A stretch of 64,000 nucleotides of DNA from Paraburkholderia domus (GCF_905220705.1 NZ_CAJNAT010000001.1:682001-746000); one strand, 5' to 3'. Positions 8,636 through 18,613 are shown, numbered from the stretch's first letter. The notes: a model not told the origin generated them from the sequence alone. Program-made: numbers and translations.

Positions 8636-10034
8636 GCCCGCACACGGCAGCGTGGTCCTGGACAGGGACAAGGTGCTCATCGCTGACGGGGTAGCCAGGT
8701 CTTCGGGCGTGCGGGTTGGCATGAAGCGCGGCGGTGTGTTGACGCTCGCGCCGGAGGTAGAGATGTACGAGCGCGACCCCGGCCGTGAACATGCCGCGCA
8801 ACGCGAAGTGGCAGTGGCGCTCATGCAGTTCTCGCCCGATGTCGCTGTGCTCGAAGAGGCTGTTGTCGTGGTCGACATCGGCGCAAGCTTGCGTCTGTTT
8901 GGTGGACTGCTCGCTGTATGCCGGCAGGCGAAAGCAATACTCGAAACCATTGGACTGACCGCGCGGATAAGTGCCGCGCCCACAGGGCAAGGCGCATGGC
9001 TGCTCGCGAAGCACCGGAACCGGCGCGTACTCAAGGTCGACTCGCTCGAACGGCAACTGTCCGCACTGCCGCTGCTGTCAGTGCCGGAAGTACGACCGTT
9101 TGCAGACTGGTTCACAGGACTTGGTTGCGAGACGATTGCAGACGTGCGGCGATTACCGCGTGCCGGACTGCAGCGCCGTTGCGGCGAGCACCTGCTTGAT
9201 TCGCTGGACCGGGCATTCGGCACGGCGCCCGAATTGTTTGACTGGCTGGAACTGCCTCCAACGTTTTCTGCCCGCATTGAAATGCCGGACCGCATCGAGC
9301 ACGCAGAAGCGGTGGTCTTCGGCGCGCATCGCCTCATCGTGCAGCTATGTGGCTGGTTGTGCGCAAAGCAACTGGCGCTCACAGGCGCGACGCTTCTGCT
9401 GGAGCACGAGCGAGGCAGACAGGCAATTGAGCCGACTCCCATTGAAATTGCGCTGGGAGAGCCGACGTGGCGCGAGGACCATCTTGTCCGGCTCATCAAG
9501 GAACGCCTTGGCCGGATTGAACTGACTGCGCCTGTCATCGCGCTACGACTCGATGCATCGAACGTGCAACCAGCGGCGCCTGCTTCGGACACCCTGTTTC
9601 CGGAGCCCGGTGGCTCGGCCGAGGAGCACGCACGTCTGGTCGAATTACTGGTGGCAAGGCTCGGCGAAGAAAACGTACTTCGGCCCGCGCCGACCGCGGA
9701 CTACCGGCCTGAGATTGCAAATCGATGGGTTCCCATTGCGAGTCGGTCTAAAGGCACCGCACTGCCTGAGGGCCTTCCGCGACCAACCTGGCTGCTGGAA
9801 AAACCCGTGCGCCTGCTGATGCGAAAACATCGGCTGTTCTACGGGTCGCCGCTGCGCATGGTATCGCCGGGTGAACGCATCGAGGCCGGGTGGTTTGATG
9901 GCGAACTGGTGACACGCGACTACTTCGTCGCGCAAGGTGAAGACCAGAGCTGTTTCTGGATTTACCGTGAGCGCGTCAGCAGTCGTGACGCGGAAGAAGA
10001 CCAGCGGTGGTTTCTCCACGGCCTGTTCGGATGA
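8565..10034 (+). CDS. imuB: ImuB, catalytically inactive Y-family polymerase homologue
   Basis: This 489-residue protein begins MRVFLAVHLPRLQLEVF, where active Y-family polymerases have the metal-binding DxDxFF. The second acidic motif is also replaced (VVVDIGASLRLF, about 105). This loss is the rule for ImuB, which acts as a scaffold linking DnaE2, ImuA and the beta clamp. The C-terminus includes RIEAGWFDGELVTRDYFVAQ and ends FLHGLFG. The ATG lies inside imuA, and the stop is 6 bases before dnaE2. A decayed copy of the C-terminus occurs at 1869-2015. Confidence 0.93.
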   Translation: MRVFLAVHLPRLQLEVFRPKWLPEPAHGSVVLDRDKVLIADGVARSSGVRVGMKRGGVLTLAPEVEMYERDPGREHAAQREVAVALMQFSPDVAVLEEAVVVVDIGASLRLFGGLLAVCRQAKAILETIGLTARISAAPTGQGAWLLAKHRNRRVLKVDSLERQLSALPLLSVPEVRPFADWFTGLGCETIADVRRLPRAGLQRRCGEHLLDSLDRAFGTAPELFDWLELPPTFSARIEMPDRIEHAEAVVFGAHRLIVQLCGWLCAKQLALTGATLLLEHERGRQAIEPTPIEIALGEPTWREDHLVRLIKERLGRIELTAPVIALRLDASNVQPAAPASDTLFPEPGGSAEEHARLVELLVARLGEENVLRPAPTADYRPEIANRWVPIASRSKGTALPEGLPRPTWLLEKPVRLLMRKHRLFYGSPLRMVSPGERIEAGWFDGELVTRDYFVAQGEDQSCFWIYRERVSSRDAEEDQRWFLHGLFG

Positions 10035-10040
10035 CACGCC

Positions 10041-13000
10041 ATGGACTCCTCGTTCACCATGCTGCCGGCATATGCCGAGCTTTTCTGCTTTTCGAACTTT
10101 ACGTTTTTGCACGGAGCCTCTCACGCAGAAGAGCTGTCCGAGCGTGCGGCGCAACTGGGCTATTCAGCTCTGGCAGTAACCGATGAGTGCTCGCTGGCGG
10201 GCGTCGTGCGCGCTCACGTTGCGGCGAAGAAAGCAAAGCTGCCATTTATCGTTGGCTCTTACTTCCGCCTGGCAAACGCTGATGGTTCGCCAGCGTTCGG
10301 GCTGATTCTTCTGGCCAGAAATCGCGAGGGATACGGCAACCTGTCTGAATTGATTACGCTAGCCCGTACGCGCGCACCGAAGGGGGAATATCGCCTTACT
10401 CCGCAGGACCTGTCCCGACCCGACAAGGAAAACCGGCATCTGCTCGGCATGCCTGATTGCCTCGCCATTCTTGTGCCCGATTTTCCGGCAAAGGAAGATG
10501 TTCTTGCGGCACAGGTCGAGTGGCTCGATGACACGTTCACTGGGCGGGCCTGGGTAGGCCTCGTGATGCACCAACGTGCCATGGACGATATTCATCGGGG
10601 CGCGGTGGAATTCGTCGCCCGCAATCAGGACGTACCTGTTGTCGCGCTTGGCAATGTTGTCATGCATGTGCGCTCGCGAAAGCCTCTGCAGGACACGATG
10701 ACGGCCATCAGGGTTGGCAAGTCTGTCCATGAATGCGGTTATGACCTTGCGCCGAATGCCGAGCAGCACCTGCGGTCGCGACTGCGGCTCGCGAATCTGT
10801 ATCCAGACGAAGCACTTAACGCTACCGTTGATATTGCGAGTCGTTGTACGTTTTCGTTGGACGAGTTGCGTTACGAGTATCCAGACGAACTTGTGCCAGC
10901 CGGCTTCACGTCTGCCGCATATCTGCGACAGGAGACGTACATCGGTGCCCAACGACGCTTTCCGTCGGGAATCCCGCACAAGGTCCAGGAGCAGATTGAG
11001 CACGAACTGGACCTCATAGCGGACCTGCAATATGAAGCGTACTTCCTCACGGTGTACGACATCGTGCGCTTTGCCCGTGGCCAGCACATCCTTTGCCAGG
11101 GTCGTGGCTCGGCTGCCAATTCCGCGGTCTGCTTTTGCCTCGGCATCACTGAGGTCGACCCCGCTCGAGGAAGTATGCTTTTTGAGCGCTTCATCTCGAA
11201 AGAGCGTGGTGAGCCGCCAGACATCGATGTCGATTTCGAGCATCAACGGCGCGAAGAGGTCATCCAGTACATCTACAAAAAATACGGTCGCGACCGGGCT
11301 GCAATTGCTGCCGCCGTTTCGACGTATCGCCCCCGCGGCGCGCTGCGCGAAACGGGCAAGGCGCTCGGCGTTGACCCACAGATAGTTGACCTGGTCGCGA
11401 AGAGCCATCACTGGTTCGACACGAGTCAGGACCTGCTCAAGCGCTTCGCCGAGTCCGGTCTTGACCCGGAGAAACCCCTTATTCAGGCTTGGGCAAAACT
11501 GGCGTCGCAGTTACTCGGATTCCCGCGCCACCTGTCACAGCACTCGGGCGGTTTTGTCATCAGCCGCGGGAAGCTCACGCGACTCGTGCCGGTCGAGAAT
11601 GCGGCAATGGCTGACCGCAGCGTTATCGAATGGGACAAGGACGACCTCGAGGCGCTCGGCCTTCTAAAAATCGATGTGCTTGCGCTTGGAATGTTGTCGG
11701 CCATCCGGCGCACGCTGGATATCGTGTCAGAGCAGCGCGGGGAGCGTTTTGAAATGCAGGACATACCTGCGGAGGACCCGAAAACGTACGAGATGATTTC
11801 CGCTGCCGATACTGTCGGCGTTTTCCAGATTGAATCGCGTGCCCAGATGTCGATGCTGCCGCGGATGCAGCCTCGCACGTTCTACGACCTCGTCATCGAA
11901 GTCGCCATTGTCCGGCCCGGTCCGATTCAGGGCGGTGCAGTGCATCCCTATCTGCAGCGCCGGCAGGGTTTCGAGCCCGTGACCTATCCGAGCGAAGCAT
12001 TGAAGACTGCATTGGGCAGGACTCTCGGCATTCCGATTTTTCAGGAGCAGGTGATGCAGGTCGCGATTCTTGCCGCGGGCTTCACCGCTGGCGAGGCTGA
12101 CCAACTGCGTCGCGCGATGGCCGCGTGGAAGCGCAAGGGCGGCCTCGAAAAATATTACGACCGCATCGTCAACGGGATGCAGGAGCGCGGCTACGACCTG
12201 GCTTTCGCTGAGGGTATCTTCGAGCAGATTAAAGGTTTTGGTGAATATGGTTTTCCGGAGAGTCACGCGGCCAGTTTCGCCTTGCTCGTCTATGCGAGCA
12301 GCTGGCTGAAGTGCCACGAGCCAGAGGCGTTTCTTGCTGCCATGCTGAACTCGCAGCCCATGGGCTTCTATTCACCATCACAGCTCGTGCAGGATGCACA
12401 GCGACATGGAGTCAAGGTCCTGCCAGTTGATGTGACCGCGAGCGGTTGGGACTCGGCATTGGTCAAGCTCGTCGACATTGGACGACCAGCAGTGCGACTC
12501 GGCCTGTCTTTGCTTCGCGGTATGAAGGACGGCGCTGCGGAACGCATTGAGAACGCGCGCGCAGTTCGGCCGTTCGGGAGCGTCAAAGACATGGCTCGAC
12601 GCGCACAACTTGACCGGAAGGACCTTCACATACTCGCTGACGCCAACGCATTGGCCCTGCTTGCCGGCAATCGTCGTGAAGCGCTATGGCAGTCGGTCGC
12701 TGCTGTTCCGGACAAGGACATGCTCGCCGCAGCAACCGTTGAGGACGAAACTCCCCAGCTCGGCGCGCCGACGGAAGCTCACGATATCGTCGCGGACTAT
12801 CGGTCAGTTGGTCTGACGCTAGGCCGGCATCCGCTTGAACTGCTGCGGCCGCAGTTGCTTGCAAACCGCCTGATGCCAGCATCGACTCTGCGCACCTATC
12901 GCGACGGGCGGCTCGCACGAGGCTGCGGGCTTGTTACCGTGCGTCAGCGTCCGGGCACAGCAAAGGGCGTGCTCTTCGTGACGCTGGAAGACGAGACGGG

Positions 13001-13190
13001 CAACGTGAATGTAGTCATTTGGCCGAGCCTCTTTGAGAAACAGCGCAAAGAGGCGCTGGGCGCATCTCTACTTGCGGTGTACGGGACCTGGCAGTGTCAA
13101 GGAGAGGTTCGACATCTGGTCGCGCAGCGGCTTGTCGACATGTCATCTCTGCTGGGTAGTCTGACGACAGCGAGCAGGAATTTTTGCTGA
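10041..13190 (+). CDS. dnaE2: Error-prone DNA polymerase DnaE2 (ImuC)
   Basis: This 1049-residue C-family polymerase is the catalytic subunit of the SOS mutasome. The N-terminal PHP domain begins AYAELFCFSNFTFLHGASH. The polymerase active site PDIDVDFE places aspartates at 394, 396 and 398. Helix-hairpin-helix and OB-fold regions follow (GLVTVRQRPGTAKGVLFVTL near 960). It is shorter than replicative DnaE1 and has the arrangement of DnaE2. The ATG is 6 bases after the imuB stop; another ATG at 10059 is possible. It acts at stalled forks with ImuA, ImuB and the sliding clamp, raising mutation under DNA damage. Confidence 0.95.
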   Translation: MDSSFTMLPAYAELFCFSNFTFLHGASHAEELSERAAQLGYSALAVTDECSLAGVVRAHVAAKKAKLPFIVGSYFRLANADGSPAFGLILLARNREGYGNLSELITLARTRAPKGEYRLTPQDLSRPDKENRHLLGMPDCLAILVPDFPAKEDVLAAQVEWLDDTFTGRAWVGLVMHQRAMDDIHRGAVEFVARNQDVPVVALGNVVMHVRSRKPLQDTMTAIRVGKSVHECGYDLAPNAEQHLRSRLRLANLYPDEALNATVDIASRCTFSLDELRYEYPDELVPAGFTSAAYLRQETYIGAQRRFPSGIPHKVQEQIEHELDLIADLQYEAYFLTVYDIVRFARGQHILCQGRGSAANSAVCFCLGITEVDPARGSMLFERFISKERGEPPDIDVDFEHQRREEVIQYIYKKYGRDRAAIAAAVSTYRPRGALRETGKALGVDPQIVDLVAKSHHWFDTSQDLLKRFAESGLDPEKPLIQAWAKLASQLLGFPRHLSQHSGGFVISRGKLTRLVPVENAAMADRSVIEWDKDDLEALGLLKIDVLALGMLSAIRRTLDIVSEQRGERFEMQDIPAEDPKTYEMISAADTVGVFQIESRAQMSMLPRMQPRTFYDLVIEVAIVRPGPIQGGAVHPYLQRRQGFEPVTYPSEALKTALGRTLGIPIFQEQVMQVAILAAGFTAGEADQLRRAMAAWKRKGGLEKYYDRIVNGMQERGYDLAFAEGIFEQIKGFGEYGFPESHAASFALLVYASSWLKCHEPEAFLAAMLNSQPMGFYSPSQLVQDAQRHGVKVLPVDVTASGWDSALVKLVDIGRPAVRLGLSLLRGMKDGAAERIENARAVRPFGSVKDMARRAQLDRKDLHILADANALALLAGNRREALWQSVAAVPDKDMLAAATVEDETPQLGAPTEAHDIVADYRSVGLTLGRHPLELLRPQLLANRLMPASTLRTYRDGRLARGCGLVTVRQRPGTAKGVLFVTLEDETGNVNVVIWPSLFEKQRKEALGASLLAVYGTWQCQGEVRHLVAQRLVDMSSLLGSLTTASRNFC

Positions 13191-13271
13191 CGCGGCACCG
13201 CAATGTGAGCGCCTCCCTATAACGACCTGGAGTTGGGCTCGTTTCATGCGCAAGAGCGGACGGTCATATGA

Positions 13272-13661
13272 CTACGTTGTTCCGCCGCGCCGTTGCTCTC
13301 GATGGGTTGCGTGTTCTGTCAGCAGCCGTCGCATCGTGGTCAGTAAAATTTGCCCATCTACGGGCTTGCGAAGGAAACCGTCGTAGCTGATGAAGGCTGG
13401 CGGGCTGGGTTCTCCGGAAACCAGTATGAAGGTAACGTCAGCTAATCCAGGGAGAGTGCGCAATCGGTGACACAGTTCGCTCCCCGACATCACTGGCATA
13501 CGCCAGTCGGCGACCACTATGTCTACAGGGGATTCGATGAACATTGCCAACGCTGACTTGCCATCGCTCGCACTTTTCACCTCAAATCCGTCTGCGATGC
13601 AGTTCGCCTCCCATGCTGCAAGGGCTTCCGCGTCGTCATCTACCAGCAGCACGCTTGTCAT
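13272..13661 (-). CDS. Stand-alone response-regulator receiver protein
   Basis: This 129-residue CheY-type domain has no output domain. It has the acidic pocket VDDD (8-10), the phospho-acceptor Asp52 in VVADWRMPVMSG, and the conserved lysine (Lys99) in GFLRKPVDG. It would be phosphorylated by a sensor kinase that is not in this window. The frame extends upstream to 13736, but the extra residues are not receiver-like, so the ATG at 13661 is used. It is convergent with dnaE2 and divergent from the SRAP gene; the partner pathway is unknown. Confidence 0.85.
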   Translation of the reverse strand: MTSVLLVDDDAEALAAWEANCIADGFEVKSASDGKSALAMFIESPVDIVVADWRMPVMSGSELCHRLRTLPGLADVTFILVSGEPSPPAFISYDGFLRKPVDGQILLTTMRRLLTEHATHREQRRGGTT

Positions 13662-13805
13662 ATCCGGATATCCGAGCGACCACTTGTTCTTTGGCAACTG
13701 AATACCGACTAAAGTTTCACGCGGCCTGTCATCCAAACCGCATATTCGTCGCGGTCGCCTTGCCGCGGAGAATGCGTATCATGGGAGCAGGAAACGGAGG
13801 CGTCC

Positions 13806-14768
13806 ATGTGCTACTCGGCTCAGATTCTGGCGGACTACAGGAAGTTCGTGCGCACTTTCGGCGCCTTGATGGATATCCATGAGTTTGCACGTCTGTTTTT
13901 TGAGCGTGCAGAAGGCGTCAATAAGGCAAAAGTGCCGAAAGCAATGGAGGACGCGTTTGCTCAGCCCCAGACCGAAGCCGAGCGAGAAATCAAAGCTCTC
14001 ATTGAAAAGTTCAATGCCGGACAGACGTCGAAGCTCGAGCAAGACCTTTTCAAGCAGCGCAAGCGACTGGCCGACGCCGAACGAACACTTCAGACGAAGG
14101 TCACGAAGGCGGCGGCCGAAAGCCAGCGAATCGCCACCGATAAAATCGAGTGGACGCGTGGCAAACTTGAGGACATTCAGCGGACTGAGCCCAAGGCCCG
14201 CGATTCACGCATCTTCCCCGGGACCTATGCGCCCGTCATGGTGATGGAAGACGGCCAACGCGTCATAAAACCGATGCGTTATCAATGCCGCATTGCTGGC
14301 AAACCGGCATCGTATGACGTCAAGTTCCCCGGGACGTACAACGCTCGGCGCGACAACCTCGAAGGTTTCTGGCGGCCCCTGTTTGGGTACTCACACGGCA
14401 TCCTCGTGGTCAATGCCTTTTATGAGAACGTCAGGCGCGCCAAGATGGAGGGTCGGGAGCTTGCCGAAGGGGAGAAAGACGAGAATGTGGTGCTTGAATT
14501 CAAGCCAAACCCTGCCCATGACATGCTAGTCGCCTGCTTGTGGTCGCGTTGGAGCGCGCCCGGCGAGCAGGACCTCCTGTCATTTGCTGCCATCACTGAC
14601 GAGCCACCACCAGAGGTCGCGGCCGCCGGCCATGACCGTTGCATTATCCCAATTAAGCCCGAGAATATCGACGCGTGGTTGAATCCGGATGCTTCGGACC
14701 TAGCGGCGCAGTATGCGATTCTTGATGACAGGGACCGCCCATACTACGAGCATCGGCTGGCTGCGTGA
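13806..14768 (+). CDS. SRAP-domain (YedK/HMCES-like) abasic-site crosslinking protein
   Basis: This 320-residue protein begins MCYSAQ, so Cys2 becomes the N-terminal catalytic residue after Met removal. Family residues are visible: Asn179 and Arg181 in YNARRD, Glu207 in AFYENV, and His276 in GHDRCIIP. SRAP proteins bind single-stranded DNA and form a thiazolidine crosslink to abasic sites, shielding them. It is about 100 residues longer than E. coli YedK, because of a charged, probably coiled-coil insert at about 35-130. GGAGG precedes the ATG by five bases. The gene is close to the mutasome, which fits DNA-damage tolerance, but no LexA box lies directly upstream. Confidence 0.85.
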   Translation: MCYSAQILADYRKFVRTFGALMDIHEFARLFFERAEGVNKAKVPKAMEDAFAQPQTEAEREIKALIEKFNAGQTSKLEQDLFKQRKRLADAERTLQTKVTKAAAESQRIATDKIEWTRGKLEDIQRTEPKARDSRIFPGTYAPVMVMEDGQRVIKPMRYQCRIAGKPASYDVKFPGTYNARRDNLEGFWRPLFGYSHGILVVNAFYENVRRAKMEGRELAEGEKDENVVLEFKPNPAHDMLVACLWSRWSAPGEQDLLSFAAITDEPPPEVAAAGHDRCIIPIKPENIDAWLNPDASDLAAQYAILDDRDRPYYEHRLAA

Positions 14769-14817
14769 CCGGCGGCCTATAACTCGACTTCTGATTGTGA
14801 GCAGCGTGACGAATCCA

Positions 14818-14850
14818 CTCAACCTCAACCTCAACCTCAACCTCGACCTC
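14818..14850. repeat. Hexanucleotide tandem repeat (AACCTC)
   Basis: Four perfect AACCTC units (14821-14844) are followed by one GACCTC, with CTC in front. It lies between the SRAP gene and the large membrane protein gene, about 90 bases before the latter's start, so copy-number change could alter promoter spacing. Confidence 0.8.
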
Positions 14851-14937
14851 CGGGCGCGGGCCGAACTGCTTGCCTACCAGTCGTAAATCGCAAACGCGCA
14901 ACGCTATTAACATAGCGCCTATAAGAGCGGGGACCAA

Positions 14938-17900
14938 ATGAGGAATGAAATCGAACGAGTCCAAGAGACATTCAGGTTAACACGTGAGCGCATTAAGGCG
15001 AAGTGGGTGGCGGCCACACGTCCTCCTATCGACCTTGTGACCTTTGTTCTCAAGCTTATCAAATCACTAAGCAACACTCCGTGGTCGGTCCGAAGCATAG
15101 TCCGCAATGATATCGCGGATTGGCGCTCGTTCAATCGCTACCAGAGAAGCCAAGGTTTGTCCCCGTGGATGCGGTCGCTAACACACGCGGGAGAACATCC
15201 AATTTGGCTCTGCCTATCAGGTCCTGTTGCAATCTGCGTCTTGCGGGTACTGGTTCACTACCTCCCGGCCTCGATGCATCCTGCAAGCTGGAAAAACTGG
15301 CCGAATTCAGACCGACTGACCTACTTCACGACGCTGTGGTCGGTGCAGGCGACTATTGCAGCTCTGGCGTTTCCCATGGTCATTGCGTTCGTGGCAGTCT
15401 TCTTGCAGCGGCGACCAGCCGCCGACAATGCGATGCACCTGTACATGCTGAATTCGGGTGCACTGCCCGCCGGTCTATCGTCACTAATGTTGGTGGTCGC
15501 CATGGGCGTCCAGTATGTTGCGGTGCCTCATCAAGGTTCAAGTTCCCTTCTTCCTTGGGGAGCACTTGACGCAATCTGGTTTACTATAAACGCCCTCCTA
15601 ACGGCTCATTTTCTCTACAGGACTGTGGAGTTTTTGCGGGCAGATGTTCAACTTGATGTTGTGCGGCGTCACGTTGTCAGCGTTGCGCTCCCCCGCGATG
15701 TCGCACGTCTGTGGTCGTTCCAGGTCTTCGCCCAAGCACATTCCAGAGGCTGGATTTCCACGCCGGACCATCTGGACGAAAAGAGCACGGAAGGACCGAG
15801 AGTTCACCTGACGCGCTACCTTTTAGGAAGAGGAACGCAGCAAGGAACGATTGAACTTCGGTCGGAATCTCGACTGACTAATGTGCGTTTGTGGCCGCTG
15901 GTGGTTGTCATAGCACTATGGGCTCGCGCCGCGTCCAAATGGCCACGTCCTGCGGCGCAGCAATTCCAGCGTCGCGCCGTTTGGCCGACACTATCGGTGC
16001 CGATGACGCCCGGCAGTCGCTACCACGAGACGTTACCCCTTGCGCTCGTCGAAGCGGGACCCGACCTCGATGAAGTGCTTCGCTCGCTTCTGCGTCGGGC
16101 GTTTTCCTTCACAAGTGTCAAGAGAGAACGCTTCGAAATTCAGGTGGCGTCCGTACTGGAGGAGTTTGAACTCGACGCGCGCACTGCGGTAAGTAAGCCA
16201 AACGTCAAAGAATTCGAGCGAGCTTACGAAACACTTGTCGGTCTGCACCGGCTACTTTTGGGCGCATCCTTGTTCGAATCAAGCGATGGGACCGTGACCA
16301 GCTGGGCGTTGATGCCAGACCTCGAGCACGTCTTTCAACGTTCGCTATACGAGAACTGGAACAATACGTATCGCCACTTGTTCTTGGCGGCAATCGAATC
16401 CATGGCTACCGACGCTAGCCCAGTACGTCGCCTGTGTCATATCGTTCGGCACCTCGGTGGTCGCGAGCTTCGTGAGTCTCCCGCTGAGATTCGGGAAGGA
16501 ATGCTGGACCTTCCCCTGCTTCTGATGTACCAACTGGGGGATTGGTGGGCCCGGCAGGTAGAGGAACAGGGTGCGGGTCGGCATGGCGCACATCAGATGG
16601 TGACCCTGATACCTCCGCTATTCCACGTATACGAGAATGTTATCTCTACGTTCGTTGGTGGGTGGGAGAACGCAAAAGATGACGTCGCAGAGATGCCGGC
16701 AAGCTCTGACACTTTCGAGTGGACGAGCGCGTACAAGATAGCGAAGCTGAGAGCGGCACACGTTCAGGGCACTTCAAAACTGTTAATCGCAGCGGTTATG
16801 CGAGGAGACCAAACCGCGGCTGAGTGGTTTGCTGACGCGCTCGGCAAGTGGTGGGGAGACTCCACGTACGAGCACCAGCCCTTTATGCTTGTCGGAAAGA
16901 CAGATTTTTTTACGGTGGACGACCTAGAGGCCAATTGGCAAGAAATCGAAGCTTCCTTCGGTCTAACCGATGAGAACTCATTTCCGACGGGAATACGTCA
17001 GACTGAAGTGCAGCGTGGCGTATTGCGCGCAGCTCTCCTAAACCTGTGGACGGATATTCGGCTTGTAACCGTCGAGCTACTGATATCTCTTGCGTGCCAA
17101 CACGACCAGCAGGACCTCAACGGGTCTCTAGCCATCGAAATTGCTACCGGGTTGCTCAACGGAAAACAATGGCGAACCGGCGGTACGGCATCAGAGTCGC
17201 TGCGCGACATGACGGCGACAGAATATCTGACAGCCAAAGTCCGGCAGTTTGCGTCGGGAGGACATTATCGCACCGGGTATGTCTCTCGGCTCGACACCTT
17301 TGTCGAAAGGATAAAGAATACGCAGCAACCAGGCATGATTAGCTCGCGCGTTTATTCCTCCTTTGGCGCGGACGACCTCGAATCACTTCAGGAACAACAG
17401 CTGATACTTCTTGCGGTGCTCTCTGACAAAACGTGGCAACTGACGGCGTCGCTGAGCAACCAAATTGATGTCTGGATGACTCGCCAGTACCGGAGCATCG
17501 AAATCGTTCGGAGTCGACTTGACGCCTGGCTACGTCGCCTAAGTGACACAACCGAACTATTAGCGCCGGTAGTCGACACACTGCTGAATCGAACTGGCAA
17601 GCCTCAAGACGCCCCATTAGCTCGCTCTAATCTGCATACCAGCCTGGAGGCGATTAAGGCTACCGTGGAGAACCGGCGAAACGAAGTGCTTCACGACGAG
17701 GCCGTCGACCCCGAGCGGCTTGAGCAGATTGCGATGTTCGCGTCGCGTAGCGCCTTTAGTACACAGTCCGGCCCGTTTCCTCTGCAACTATTCGAGCAGA
17801 ACTTCCGCGATAGCGATGCTCCGTTGGAGGACTTCAACTTGACCGTGCGCCAGATTCGCAAGGGAGAGATGACGAAGGTCGAAATGGACCAACGCGCGAT

Positions 17901-18456
17901 AAACGAATCAGACTTTTGGGACGACGCTGTACGAAACAATGTAGGGCAGTTGATTATGTGGGACGTTCTGCGCGCTTGCGATGCGGGCGCTCAGTTAGTT
18001 CCGGATGCCGAGTTGTACTGGGCTGCTGTCCAATCGTTCGCGGAGTCCATGACGGCCCAAGGTCTGCATCCAATCCTTTTGCTGGAGAACCCGACCAAGC
18101 CCGATTGGGTATGGGAGTGGCAGCATGCATACATTGGCTTGGGTTATCAGAAGCCGCAAGACCTTCGGGTTTGGCATGCGAACGACAAAGGGCATGCTTA
18201 CATCTGCAACTTCAACGATGTCGAGGTCTATGGAGTGTTCCTGCAACCTGGCCAGTCGATTCTATTGACGCGCGAAGCCTTTGACGAAATCAGCTTCCAG
18301 AGATACGCCGAGGGTCGGTATGTCGACACTTCGTACACAGCGCGGTCCGACAGCGACTCGCTGATAGACATTCATCTCAAGTTCTCGAGGCAAGTGGCAA
18401 TCGGCACGGTAGACGCGTTGCGGCTAGTTTATGCTCAGGAGGAGAAAGCGCCCTGA
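14938..18456 (+). CDS. Large uncharacterised membrane protein
   Basis: This 1172-residue protein has four hydrophobic segments in its first quarter: WLCLSGPVAICVLRVLVHYL (about 85-105), a second near 130-155 ending VIAFVAVFLQRR, a third near 175-195, and a fourth near 205-225. After that it is soluble and mostly helical for about 900 residues, with no nuclease, ATPase or kinase motif I can identify. The layout is an N-terminal membrane anchor with a large cytoplasmic domain. No ribosome site stands out at the ATG. It stands alone, with a hairpin at 18475-18504 after it. No function is proposed. Confidence 0.8.
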   Translation: MRNEIERVQETFRLTRERIKAKWVAATRPPIDLVTFVLKLIKSLSNTPWSVRSIVRNDIADWRSFNRYQRSQGLSPWMRSLTHAGEHPIWLCLSGPVAICVLRVLVHYLPASMHPASWKNWPNSDRLTYFTTLWSVQATIAALAFPMVIAFVAVFLQRRPAADNAMHLYMLNSGALPAGLSSLMLVVAMGVQYVAVPHQGSSSLLPWGALDAIWFTINALLTAHFLYRTVEFLRADVQLDVVRRHVVSVALPRDVARLWSFQVFAQAHSRGWISTPDHLDEKSTEGPRVHLTRYLLGRGTQQGTIELRSESRLTNVRLWPLVVVIALWARAASKWPRPAAQQFQRRAVWPTLSVPMTPGSRYHETLPLALVEAGPDLDEVLRSLLRRAFSFTSVKRERFEIQVASVLEEFELDARTAVSKPNVKEFERAYETLVGLHRLLLGASLFESSDGTVTSWALMPDLEHVFQRSLYENWNNTYRHLFLAAIESMATDASPVRRLCHIVRHLGGRELRESPAEIREGMLDLPLLLMYQLGDWWARQVEEQGAGRHGAHQMVTLIPPLFHVYENVISTFVGGWENAKDDVAEMPASSDTFEWTSAYKIAKLRAAHVQGTSKLLIAAVMRGDQTAAEWFADALGKWWGDSTYEHQPFMLVGKTDFFTVDDLEANWQEIEASFGLTDENSFPTGIRQTEVQRGVLRAALLNLWTDIRLVTVELLISLACQHDQQDLNGSLAIEIATGLLNGKQWRTGGTASESLRDMTATEYLTAKVRQFASGGHYRTGYVSRLDTFVERIKNTQQPGMISSRVYSSFGADDLESLQEQQLILLAVLSDKTWQLTASLSNQIDVWMTRQYRSIEIVRSRLDAWLRRLSDTTELLAPVVDTLLNRTGKPQDAPLARSNLHTSLEAIKATVENRRNEVLHDEAVDPERLEQIAMFASRSAFSTQSGPFPLQLFEQNFRDSDAPLEDFNLTVRQIRKGEMTKVEMDQRAINESDFWDDAVRNNVGQLIMWDVLRACDAGAQLVPDAELYWAAVQSFAESMTAQGLHPILLLENPTKPDWVWEWQHAYIGLGYQKPQDLRVWHANDKGHAYICNFNDVEVYGVFLQPGQSILLTREAFDEISFQRYAEGRYVDTSYTARSDSDSLIDIHLKFSRQVAIGTVDALRLVYAQEEKAP

Positions 18457-18474
18457 CAAGTACATCTCCGTGCA

Positions 18475-18504
18475 AATTCCGGTGTTTCGGCTTTCTCCGG
18501 AATT
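18475..18504. repeat. Hairpin after the large membrane protein gene
   Basis: AATTCCGG at 18475-18482 pairs with CCGGAATT at 18497-18504 across a 14-base loop. It begins 18 bases after the stop. No T-run follows, so termination is possible but not proven. Confidence 0.45.
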
Positions 18505-18613
18505 GTGTTCCCGTCATGTGGGGTGCTCGCTCTGGACGGATTGCATTTCAGCGTCAGGTCGCGGAACGCCTCGCCTGCGCTAGACTAGTTTGAGCAACCG
18601 GAAGGAGACCTGA

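Noticed and set aside
8459..9592. Minus-strand 377-residue Ser/Arg-rich frame
   Set aside because: It is the antisense of imuB; low-complexity composition is typical of a shadow in GC-rich DNA.
10359..11411. Minus-strand 350-residue frame
   Set aside because: It lies inside dnaE2 opposite the PHP and polymerase domains and has no motif of its own.
14653..14964. Minus-strand 103-residue frame with a hydrophobic start and an EVEVEV run
   Set aside because: The EVEVEV run comes from the AACCTC repeat, and the frame overlaps the ends of two well-supported plus-strand genes. No ribosome site.
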